Source: Heloderma charlesbogerti
Lineage: Eukaryota; Chordata; Lepidosauria; Squamata; Helodermatidae
NCBI GenBank assembly: GCA_026122225.1
Contig: JANEZZ010002698.1
Coordinates: 496,001 to 560,000, forward strand
Direction of reading: 5' to 3'
Length of the DNA stretch: 64,000 nt
Shown: piece by piece, positions 54,482 to 64,000 of the stretch
How positions within the stretch are numbered: position 1 is the stretch's first letter
How the letters are laid out: each line of letters opens with the position of its first letter
Notes under the pieces: model-generated
Database searches by the model: none
The model's input: only the letters and a program-made list of their open reading frames with translations
What the model was told of the DNA's origin: nothing
Position numbers and translations under genes: made by a program

Positions 54482-55164
54482 TGAGGGACGTGCGCAGAGG
54501 CTTCCCTTGGGGCGGTAGCCAACCCTCTTCCCGCTTTGGACTGTCCACGTGGAGAAGCGGTGGAGAGGTGTGTCACTCCAGTGCTGGGGAGGGGGAGGGG
54601 GGCGCTTGCTTGCTAACAGCCCTGCTTTGTATTTATTTGCTCCTTTTGCGCAAGGGGTCTGTAACTGATGCTGTTGTGTCTGTGTCTGCGTGTCTGGCCT
54701 GTTCATGCCTTTACCTGATGCCACAACCAGGCTGGGGGGCACTGCTTTTCTTTTGTGGTTGCCTGATTGTCCTGAAGGGGGCACTCTTCATCCCATGGTG
54801 CTATTTGACAGGGATATGTCCCTCCCACTCCCTTCAGTGGCCTGTAGCTTGCTGATGCTTTTGCAGGGGGCGGAGGGACCGCTTGGGACAGTGGCCGTCC
54901 CTTGAAACAACAGCGGCTCTATATTGTAGCCTCTTGCCCAGTGCTTTGGGAATTGATCCTCTTCCTACTGAATTGCTCCTCTTTCTTCATAGCCTGGGCC
55001 AGGGCAGCGGTGTGGGGGAGAGGAACGTAGCCATTCCAGATGACTGTTTCAGCAGTGGGGAAACGCACAGTCGCAGGAGCGAGCATGAATTGTGGAGAGT
55101 CCTCTGCCGCTCGTCACAATATTCCCTTGCTGGGAAAAGACAACTTCCCGCCCTATATTCCGGT

Positions 55165-55760
55165 AGTGTTTCATAAGAGCTCTGCTGGACCAGGCCAAAG
55201 GCCTCTGTAGTCCAGCATCCTGTTTCCCACTGTGGCCAACCAGATGCCTATGACAAGCCCACAAGCAGGACATCAGAGCCATCGTGCAACCCATATTTAG
55301 AGCAATGGCACCTTGGATCCTGGACTTCGCATCTTTCCATGTTAATCCGTTGCAGCAAAAACAGCAAAGAGTCTTGTGACACCTCAAAGGCTACATTCAT
55401 GTGCCCTAAGCTTTGATAGCCCACTTCATCACTTTGCATGAAGTGTCATCCTGGGTTGCCAGGTGTATATATACCTTTTCCTCTGCTCATTTTAGTTGCC
55501 CTGTTCTACTCCTTTCCCAGCTCTACAATGCCCCTTCAGAGATGTAGCAACCAGAACTGTGCACGGTATTCCAAGTGTGGTCATGCACCACAGATTTGCA
55601 TAAAGCCATTATGATACTGGCAGTATTATTTTCGAACCCTTTCCTAATGATCCCTACTATAGAACTGACCTTTTCACAGCTGCCGTGCACTGCATTGCCA
55701 ATTTTATCCAGCTCTCAGCCATGACTCCTGGATCCCTTCTCTTTCGTTGTTGCTGGAATG
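55165..55760 (+). repeat. sauropsid interspersed repeats (family F and another)
   Basis: GACCAGGCCAAAGGCCTCTG..GTCCAGCATCCTGTTTCC opens family F; 55330-55445 is a second known-looking repeat (GACACCTCAAAGGCTACATT, TAAGCTTTGATAGCCCACTTC); then GCAACCAGAACTGTGCACGG..TTTCCTAATGATCCCTA continues family F. Confidence 0.5.
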
Positions 55761-56504
55761 CCACGAGCATCGTTGTAGGCACCTATTGGTCAGTGCCAAA
55801 GGCATCACTATCAGTAACACACACTCTTGCCACCCCCAGTGTGGCGTGAGACTTTTTGTATTTTGCTGCCTGAAGCAAGGCACCAAATGGCATCTCCCTT
55901 TGCTCCTCCTCCAGTGCTGGGGCCAACACCTTAAAAAGTTTCACTGCACCATTCAGACATCAGTTCCTGCTTTCATCTGTTCCCCTAAACTTTGCCATCT
56001 GAACCAGCCTGCCTCACCTTGCTGGCTGTGGTGGGACTGGCTCTGTCACCCACAACCCCAGCTTTTAATCTATTTTTCTGATTTTAGGAGGCTGAGAATT
56101 CCCCCACTAACTCCCATGTGTGTTTTTAATTTGCGGGGAGACTGGAGAAGCTGACAGGCATTGCTAGCTCCTTCTACCCAGCACTGAACTACCATTTTGA
56201 GAATTTCTCTTCTTCTCCCCTGCTTAAAAAAAGAAGACATTTTAGGCTGTGCACTCGCCCTCTCCACTGCGGTTGTGCTCATTGACCCTGTCTGAAGTTC
56301 TGAAAAAGACAAGTTGGAGAGATGACCACACCCTCTGCTCACAGCAAGGTGACCTTGACTCCATCCCTCTCCTTGGTAGGGATAGGGCTAATCTGGTGCG
56401 ACTATAGCATTAATGCTCCCCACACACACAAAATCTAGAAAGCGGCTTCTTCACTTGTGCTGCATTGCTCAGAAGAAACAAAAAGGATTTTTTCCTCTAA
56501 GGTC

Positions 56505-56697
56505 TTGCAGTACTTGCTTTGCATGCAAAAAGTCCCAAATTTAATCCTCAGAACTTCTAGGTAGAGCTGGGAAAGACTCCCCCTCCCCCGGATCTGAAAT
56601 CCTGGAGAGCTGCTTCCAGTTGGTACAAGTTAGACATTGCTGAGCTCTGCGCATCGGTGGTCTGACTCTATATACAGCGGCTACCTTTGTTCCTAGC
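56505..56697 (+). repeat. tRNA-derived SINE, most complete copy
   Basis: Head TGCAGTACTTGCTTTGCATG with AAATTTAATCCTCAGAACT as degraded B box; body GGTAGAGCTGGGAAAGACTC, CCTGGAGAGCTGCTTCCAGT, GTGGTCTGACTCTATATACA. Confidence 0.7.
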
Positions 56698-58302
56698 AGC
56701 AGAAAGAATGATGCTTTCCCCCATTTCCCCCTGGTAGCACAAAGAACTACAAAGCACTCTGCCCCATGCCATGTTTAATCTGGTCCGTTCCAGATAGCTC
56801 TAATTTAGGGGTTGGGTATGCACTTGTTTTGCAGAGAAAAAGAGAAAAGCTTGCGTCCGTCCCGTGATGGGCTGAGGAGGGAGGCAGGAACTCAAAGCAC
56901 CTGCCAGGACCCACAACACCCCAGCAGGGCTCACTGACCAGCATCCCCAGGAGTTGCTCCATCATGGCAACCTGCTTGTTCACCTGCCACTCACGCTGCC
57001 CAGACAGTGGTGGTGGTGGTGAGGAAGAGCAGGAGATGCCGCGCACTGACTCCTCGCTCGCTGGCTTTCTGCCTGTCCAACAAGAAGCGGTAGCAATGAT
57101 GAGAAAGGGTGAGGACCAGGAGTAGCTGGTGACAGTGGTGGTGAGAAAGCGAGGGAGGGGGCCCACTGAGGGTGCCTTGCCCAAAGTCCATCCATAGCCT
57201 GGAGCTTGTGCTGTGAATGTAGATGGTACTATGCTGCATGATCTTCACGACAGCCCTGTGAGATAGGTTGGGTGGAAAGGGAGGGACTTGCCCAAGGGAT
57301 TTGAACACAGGGCTCCCCCAACAGGGTCCAGGGCCAGCACTTCATTTGCGCTGGCCCTCCTGTGGGAGCCCACTGAAATGCTTGAGGCCTGCTAGGCTGC
57401 TGCCGGGGCACAGGTCAACACAGACCGGCACAGGCCATGAAGAACGCTGTTCTGGCGTCCCAAACCCACCACCTATCGGAAACGGTGCTTCCGTTGATCC
57501 ATGGGTGTGAGAAAGCCAAGGCGTCGATAATGGAGGGGACAAAAGTGCCGCCTCTCCACACCTTTGGGGGGCACCAGCTCTCTTGATGTAGCCCTTCGAA
57601 ATGAGGACCAGAGATTTTTTTTTTAAAGCCGAGATTCTCAGCATTCGGTGCCACTTGTCAGATGCGGGAAGGGGGCAGGGGAATCCCCTATATGCACAGG
57701 GCCAGATTCAGAGGCAGGTGAACTAGGCAAGTGCTTGGGGGGCCAGCCTCAGTCACAGGCCAGCCACCCAACTAGCCCCTTGATGGCTGAAACAAACCGC
57801 CCCCTTCACGTGCAAAGCTGGGAACACTGCCGTGCATGGCTAGGGTTGTGCTAACAGTCAGCGGTCGTTTTAACTCCGTGGGGAAACGTACAACATCCAT
57901 GCCTGTATGGCGAAGGCTGTGTGTGAGGGCTGTGATTGGATCCATGGGCGCAAAGTGTATCTTTTAATGCAATGGGGTATTTTATTGCTGTGGGCCACTT
58001 TGGGAGGGCTTCTGCCCTGAAAGGTGGCCGAGACATTTTTTTAAAGAATTAAAGTAATAGGGTGAAATCACGGGTGCGAGTTATGGGCTACAAACGCAGC
58101 AACAACAGAAGTCAAAAACCATGCGACTGGAGGAGGGGGGCACCATTTGAGTGAGGCCCAGCGGCCCTGCATGCATGGGAGGCCACTGGTCGGTCTGCAC
58201 TGTCGTGCGTGGCTGAAGCAGATCAGCCAGGGAGTGGAGAGGAAGTGGGCTGCCCTTGTACGATATACTCTGGGATTTTTGCTGATAACAGTGACCGGCT
58301 CC

Positions 58303-58308
58303 AATAAA
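58303..58308 (+). promoter_or_regulatory. candidate polyadenylation signal, possibly EMID1
   Basis: AATAAA followed by a GT/T-rich stretch (TCTCTGTTTTAAT). It is 3.8 kb past the EMID1 stop, with repeats in between, so the assignment is doubtful; an upstream non-canonical signal is as likely. Confidence 0.25.
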
Positions 58309-58384
58309 GCTTCACCGACCACAAGTCTCTGTTTTAATCGAAGGGGAACACAACCTGGTTCTATCTCTAAGCCTCAGCTAGGCT

Positions 58385-58497
58385 GACATGCTTTGCTGCC
58401 AGTTTTTCAATGCCTGTACTGCAATGGCTGTGTGTGCTGGGGACAATGGGAGTTGTAGTCCACCACATCTGGGAGGCCCCAGGTTGGGAAAAGCTGA
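58385..58497. repeat. foldback MITE (family A)
   Basis: GGGAGTTGTAGTCCACCACA, GGCCCCAGGTTGGGAAAAGC form the right arm; the left arm is degraded. Confidence 0.65.
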
Positions 58498-58653
58498 TCT
58501 ACTGGTTACGTTTTGGGTGAGAGAGAATACCAGCATCCCACAGAAGCCCCATTCCAAAGCCATCAGAACCTTGCACCAAACATGAGACTGTGTACTGAGA
58601 TCCCCAGTCTGTTTCCAGTTGAGCAGGGAAGGACCCTTTCTCACCAGTGCTTA

Positions 58654-58965
58654 ATGCAGAGGTCCAGAGCCTCAGGCCCTGGGTCCCACTCTGGCCCTCT
58701 GGGATTCCCCAGATGGCCCTGCTTTCCCCCAACCTGCTGATCGTGTGGCGGCTTCCCAGCTTTTGTGCAGCTTCCCCCGCCCCCTTCTAAAGGGTTGAAA
58801 TTCCTCTCTTAAGGCTCAGTGACCGGCAGGAAGAGCTTCAAGCTACACCATGCCGGGCTTTTTCGCCTCGCTCCCTTGGCCTTCTGCCCTGCTCATCACC
58901 CCAAAAGCTTCCCTGAAATGGAATCCGGCCCACAGGCTGGGAGAGGGGCCTGCACCCCGGTAGCC
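58654..58965 (+). mobile_element. hAT-like non-autonomous element (family C)
   Basis: CAGAGGTCCAGAGCCTCAGG, CAGTGACCGGCAGGAAGAGC, GAGAGGGGCCTGCACCCCGG. Confidence 0.65.
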
Positions 58966-60243
58966 TCGTGGGTGGGTGCAGGGCGCTCAGTTGCTGGGGG
59001 CATGAGCATGGGAGAGGCCTGGCCAGCACATCTGTTTCCACGGCGTCCTTATGCATTCACTGAATGCAAGACGCTGCCGCTGCGTAGGAGCGCCCTTAAT
59101 GCATTACAGCACAAACCGGTGAAACGGAGGCTGGGGTTTTGTGGCTTGGTCTACGTTGTTTTAGAAATCCCAGGCTCAATAGTTGCCCTTTTGCTGAATT
59201 TGGATTTTGGGGGGAAAGAGGGATGAAAGGTAGGCGTGAGTGCCCATAGAAAGGCAGAGGGATGGAAAATGTGCCTGGAAACCACAAAAGAAGCAGGAAG
59301 CCATGAAGACTACAGAAAAGCTCCAACCACTGAGCTGTGCAGCCTTCCACATATACACTTCATGCCTTGTCCCATTGAGAACTATGCAACTGGAGGTAAG
59401 CATCGGGCTGTTGCTACTGAAAAGCTCTGAAACTGCCCAGAAGCCCCGTGATGCGCAGTGAGGGGGAGGATGTTGTATGGGGATATCCTATGAGGACCGA
59501 CAGAGGATGCTCTATGAGGAATACCTGCCCATCGACTTTAGAACTCAAATTCCCAAGCCCACACTTTGGATCCAGCCCTTCGTGATGTCAGAGCAGGCAA
59601 GCCAATAGCAGGCACAGGACACCACAGTGTACGTTCCTGCCTTGGCTCACCAGAATATCAGAGCAGATCAGCCAATATCACCAAAAGGGGGCTGGGGGAG
59701 AGAAAAAGATCAGGGGTGAAGGAGATGGCAAGAATAAAGAGGTCACAGGGTACAAGGAGAGGGCAGTTCAGGGTCAACGGGAGAGTCCAGAGACACACTA
59801 ACCTGCAATTGCTACAGCTGACCAGTGTGAGATATGGTCCACATGGCCACTTGTACCCAGCCATTATAAAACAGATGCAAGGGCTGTAATCCTGCTAGCA
59901 ATTTCATAAAGGGTGGGGGGAGAGAATTAAATGGATTCAATTCCCATTCTGTCTTTGCATATGCATGGCTGTGGTAGTAAGGTTCATCTGCTTTAACAAG
60001 GGAGGAGAGTGTTGGATTTTTATTCCAGATTAATTGGGAGCAGAGAACCGCCCTGTCCTTCACCCCAGTCCAAGGGGCAGTTGCACATAATTCACACCTT
60101 CTGTGCTTTCTGAGAGAAGATGCCAGGCCTGGGGGGTGCGGAGCAGATTTTAATTTGCAAATAACACTGTCAATCATCCGGGGCCCAGCAAATGCCCCAT
60201 CTCAGAGCCCAGCTGGGATCTTTTGCTACTGTCCTACCGGGGC

Positions 60244-60281
60244 TTTATTTACAAACGACTTCTGCCTTGAAGTCCTTTATT
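60244..60281 (-). promoter_or_regulatory. RHBDD3: two candidate polyadenylation signals for RHBDD3
   Basis: On the minus strand AATAAA occurs at 60281-60276 and again at 60249-60244, the first canonical hexamers noted after the RHBDD3 stop at 61546. Either would give a 3' UTR of about 1.3 kb that includes the hAT element at 60405-60839. Confidence 0.4.
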
Positions 60282-60404
60282 TCAAAGTAGCTGGTCGCTG
60301 GCTGATTCTTGCACGACTCCAGCATTTTTGAAGTCAACAAAACACACTGGTTTCCTCCAGGCGGTTGGTTGTGGGCTCCTACGTCAGTAAGCCTCGGTCT
60401 AGAC

Positions 60405-60839
60405 CAGGGGTCCCCAACCCCCGGGCCACAGACCGCTACCGGTCTGTGGCCTGTTAGGACCTGGGCTGTACAGCAGGAGGTGAGCACAGGGGTGTGTGAA
60501 ACCCCCTTACCTTGGGTCCACGGGGGTCTGCAGGGGTGGGGGGGGAGTGATCCGTCCCTCCCCCCTGGAATCCTCCCTGGCCAGCTCTGCTCCGCGGCAA
60601 GTCTTGCGGAGCTGCCAGCCGGCTCCGGCTGCTGGCGGACTTCCGGCCGCTGGGACGCAAATGGCGTCCACTATGCGGATGCTGTTTGTGTCCCTGTTCT
60701 TCAAGTAACAGGTTACGTAAATCTTTACGTAGCCTATTACTGCAAAGAACACGGACACAAATGGACCCCCCCCCCGGTCCATGGAAAAATTGTCTTCCAC
60801 AAAACCGGTCCCTAGTGCCAAAAAGGTTGGGGGCCGCTG
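60405..60839. mobile_element. hAT-type MITE (family B), copy 2, in RHBDD3 3' UTR
   Basis: 435 bp, CAGGGGTCCCCAACCCCCGG to GGTTGGGGGCCGCTG, flanked by the perfect duplication GTCTAGAC (60397-60404 and 60840-60847). Same internal palindrome (GGTTACGTAAATCTTTACGT) as copy 1. Lies between the RHBDD3 stop and its candidate poly(A) signals. Confidence 0.93.
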
Positions 60840-61545
60840 GTCTAGACTGTAGAGCTCCAGGAAATCATGGGATAAGACGGGTATCCATAAAAGGTCATTC
60901 ACAGGTGGATTTGTTCATGTGAGAGGACCGGCAGAGGATGTTCAAGGGGAACCAATTGGTGGTGGTGAACAAGGCCTGCTCGAACATTAATTTTGATACC
61001 CTAGTCCCCATCGTGTTGAATATGCGTGTACGTTAAACCATAAAATTGTATCTTATCCTCAAGGGTTTGCACACTCCGCCCCCTCTGCATATGAGCAAAC
61101 GTGTATTCCTGCTCCATGCACTCGTACAGAGCGTAGGGAAAGGGGCTGCGATCGGAAATACTGCTGAGGATGAGGGGCAGAGCCACTGTTGCCTCCACAC
61201 CTCAGACCCCGTTGTCCCCTCGGTCTCTAGGGCAGCATGGAAGATGGAACTGCACACCCCTTGGAGAATTCCCTAGTCCGCCTGGACCTCCACGGAGGTC
61301 TGTTGTCCTGGGCAGCTTCCTGTTCTGTCCCTTCTGTGAGGCCAGGCCAGCGGTGCCACAGGCAAAACCCTCCCCTGCACCTGGGGCCCTGGGTCCAACT
61401 TTGCAACTCATCCGCCTTCCTGTTTCGTTCTTCTCCAGTCAAAGCCATGAAGAACCACCATTTCTTCCCAGCTGCACCTGGTTTTCTGCCCGGATCACGT
61501 GAGCAGCCTCAGAAAGCCAGGGGCTTGCTGCCTTCCTCTGTTCAC

Positions 61546-62196
<651 letters not shown>

Positions 62197-62269
62197 CTGG
62201 AGGAGGAGGAGGCCTGGGAGCCAGGAGAGAAGCGGCAGTTAAGACGGTGAAATGAGTCAAGTCAGGCTG

Positions 62270-62745
62270 ATGTACACACGGCATATTGAGCTGTGCAACC
62301 TGTGACCTTAAGTGTAGCTCTAAATTATTTGGGGCCACATTATCTGAAGGACTGCCTACACCTGTCTGAGCCTGCCCAAGCATTAAGAACAGCATCCTGT
62401 TCTCTGGCCCACTGGCAAGAGCCACTAGACCGGTGGCTACGAGGGACAGGGCTTTCTCAGCGGTGGCCCCAGGAAGTTCCAAACATGTGGGCCCACCACT
62501 GGGAGATATGTATGGCTTCAACACTACTGGCTTTTAAAAGGACCCTGAAGACTCATTGATTCTCGTCTGCGCTTGATACGTAAAAATCATTAGCTGCTGC
62601 TACTCTGTGTGTGGCTATGTGTGCGCACGTTTAATTGTATGTTCTTGTTTTTGTAGTATTGTAAGCCTTCTTGTGGGAGCAGTGTGCCCTGAAAGGTGGG
62701 CTACAAATCTCAATAATAACAATAAACAAAATGATGATGATACAC
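62270..62745 (+). repeat. L3-like LINE 3' end
   Basis: Same as 5940-6318: TTATCTGAAGGACTGCCTAC, GGGCTTTCTCAGCGGTGGCC, AAAATCATTAGCTGCTGCTA, CCTGAAAGGTGGGCTACAAA, ending in an ATGATG repeat. Confidence 0.8.
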
Positions 62746-62864
62746 CTAAAATGTAATGTATGGTGTGTGTGTTTTAAAAAAAGGCATTCCAAAACATGCA
62801 AGATCACTTTGGAAACTTATTAGAATGTACAAACGAAGCCCCCTTCCGTCTGTTACTTAGGGTT

Positions 62865-63075
62865 GATTACTTCATTTTTATCCTGCCCGTCCTACAAGGA
62901 GCTGAGGGCAGTGTGCGTGCTCCTCTCTCGTCCTCTTTTATTCTCACAACAAGCCCTGCAAGGTAGGTTAGGCGCAAAGATTGCAACCGGCTCAAGGTTC
63001 TGCCAGGGAGATCCACGGCTGAGCCGGGGCTCAAGCCGGGATCCCCCCGGTTGTAGCCCAACACTCTCGCCCCGC
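62865..63075. repeat. MIR/L2-like fragment
   Basis: TTTATCCTGCCCGTCCTACA, ATTCTCACAACAAGCCCTGC, AAGGTAGGTTAGGCGCAAAG, ending CCCAACACTCTCGCC. Confidence 0.6.
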
Positions 63076-63079
63076 CTGC

Positions 63080-63183
63080 CCCAACCAGGGGCCTTCCAGA
63101 ACGTGCCATTGGCCACGCTGGCCAGGAATTATGGGAGCTGCAGTCCCAACACGTCTGGAGGGCACCAGGTTGGGGAAAGCTGG
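63080..63183. repeat. foldback MITE (family A)
   Basis: CCAACCAGGGGCCTTCCAGA and mirrored GTCTGGAGGGCACCAGGTTG. Confidence 0.75.
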
Positions 63184-63794
63184 AGCAGACAGTGCTGGGC
63201 TCCTCAGTGATCTCAGGCCACAGAAGGCCGCTTCCTGTGTTCAACCCAAAATACTAATTGGGGAAAGGGGAGAAAAGAGGAGGGACCCAACCACATGCTG
63301 GTGGGGAAAAGTTGACCCATGGTCTTTAAAAGAATGTAAGGCCGTAGTCCTATGGGGACGGCTGTAAGCTGCTGAACTCAGAGGCCTACGGCCTTCTAAT
63401 GCAGAGCCGGAGGATGGGCAGAGACAACCTGCGCCTCCGCACTCCCCCCCTCTGCATTTCAGCTAGAGGTCCAGTTGAGGCATTGGGGAAGGAAGGAGGC
63501 TGGGGAGGCTGGAGTATTCCTCATAAGCAGGTCTCCCTAGACCCACAGGAACGTCGCCTTCACCTTCCCTCCGAGTTTGTTTTTGCAATCTCGGAGAGGC
63601 AGCCGGTGCGGTTTTCTCTGCGCCAGCTGCGAGGAGGAGGGGGCAGGGAGCTTGGACTCCTCGGTCCAAGCACTGACTCTGACCTCGGATCCAAGAATCC
63701 AAACTATCTTATGGGCCCCCAGGTGCTGTTTAGGGGCCATAGGATTGCTCTCTAAGGGTGCAAAACATGCACAGGATGGCATCTTAAGACGATT

Positions 63795-63945
63795 GGAAGA
63801 GCCATGCTGAATTCGACCAAAGACCTCTCTAGTCCAGAATTCTGTTCTCACAGTGGCCAAACCGATGCCCCAGCGGGAAGCCCATAGGCAGGACAGGAGT
63901 GCAGCAGCACCCTCCCGCCTGTGTTCCCTGCGACTGGCATTCAGA
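63795..63945 (+). repeat. sauropsid interspersed repeat (family F)
   Basis: GACCAAAGACCTCTCTAGTCCAG, CAGTGGCCAAACCGATGCCC, GGGAAGCCCATAGGCAGGAC. Confidence 0.55.
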
Positions 63946-64000
63946 GGTAGGGTTTTGTGGATCAGCAAAACTCAAGCTTGTGGAACTTCTCCAAATTCCA

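Larger units (their letters stand above)
51904..54341 (+). other. EMID1 last intron
   Basis: Contains a palindromic element (52290-52495), a LINE tail (52520-52680), a hAT-type element with 8-bp target duplication (52692-53006), a GC-rich repeat (53310-53650), a foldback (53895-53985) and a SINE-like conserved repeat (54150-54290) close to the last acceptor. Confidence 0.6.
54482..61545. other. Convergent 3' region of EMID1 and RHBDD3
   Basis: Seven kb between the two stop codons. EMID1 3' UTR begins at 54482; there is no AATAAA or ATTAAA in the first kilobase. The first clear AATAAA on the plus strand is at 58303. On the minus strand AATAAA occurs at 60281-60276 and 60249-60244, giving RHBDD3 a 3' UTR of about 1.3 kb. 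Repeats: 55165-55760, 56505-56697, 56870-57190, 57215-57310, 57955-58055, 58385-58497, 58654-58965 and 60405-60839. 58970-60400 and 60850-61540 are unassigned. Confidence 0.5.
62197..64000 (-). other. RHBDD3 upstream intron, to window end
   Basis: No further RHBDD3 exon could be recognised. Holds an L3-like LINE 3' end (62270-62745), a MIR/L2-like fragment (62865-63075), a foldback element (63080-63183) and an interspersed repeat (63795-63945). 63190-63790 is unassigned; an acceptor-like CTCCTCCTCGCAG on the minus strand near 63628 precedes a short open frame without a known match. Confidence 0.5.

Noticed and set aside
54650..54700. GT-rich stretch as EMID1 cleavage downstream element
   Set aside because: No AATAAA or common variant was found within 50 bases upstream, so the poly(A) site cannot be placed here.
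63537..63702. Extra RHBDD3 exon after CTCCTCCTCGCAG on the minus strand
   Set aside because: No frame resembles the expected protein and no convincing donor in phase 2 follows.

Overview
This window is vertebrate nuclear DNA, most likely from a squamate reptile (lizard or snake). It has no compact or operon-like organisation. It holds two spliced genes diluted by repeats. A complete BovB (RTE-type) retrotransposon with an open reading frame of about 1,055 codons points to squamates, because BovB is characteristic of squamates and ruminants and absent from birds, turtles and crocodilians. CR1 and L3/L2-like LINEs, a full-length Tc1 transposon and many hAT-type short elements fit the same picture. 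The species cannot be read from the sequence.

Gene 1 (plus strand, 703-54481) is the 3' part of EMID1, the EMI-domain-containing secreted collagen-like protein. The signal peptide and EMI domain lie before the window. Present are the post-EMI Cys/coiled-coil exon, a linker exon, seven Gly-X-Y collagen exons, two alternative coiled-coil exons and the last coding exon with its stop. Every junction is phase-compatible. The two coiled-coil exons (48699-48783 and 51813-51903) look like tandem duplicates and can only be used one at a time.

Gene 2 (minus strand) is the C-terminal end of RHBDD3, a rhomboid-like membrane protein. Its last two coding exons (62196-61896 and 61729-61546) encode the UBA domain. 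EMID1 and RHBDD3 converge tail to tail, as in mammals, so this is conserved amniote synteny.

The introns and the 7 kb between the two stop codons are mostly repeats. 1-10 kb: LINE 3' fragments, a solo LTR and a foldback element. 11.3-14.7 kb: an L2/CR1-like LINE containing a 1,655-bp Tc1 element with an intact transposase. 21-25 kb: a 5S-rRNA/CR1 chimeric SINE and a solo LTR that contains a 917-bp hAT-like element folded into nested palindromes. 28.7-32.0 kb: full-length BovB inside an older LINE. 35.6 kb: a second 5S/CR1 SINE. 41.9-47.2 kb: a third solo LTR, a truncated BovB, and a CR1 with two hAT elements inside it. 52-64 kb: further palindromic elements, tRNA-derived SINEs and L3/MIR-like fragments.

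The two host genes share no known pathway. EMID1 is an extracellular-matrix protein and RHBDD3 an intracellular membrane protein. The most unusual structures are the nested-palindrome element near 24.1 kb, the 5S/CR1 SINE family and the mutually exclusive EMID1 coiled-coil exons. Exon limits come from reading splice signals and phase. Repeat limits are exact where a target-site duplication was found and approximate otherwise.
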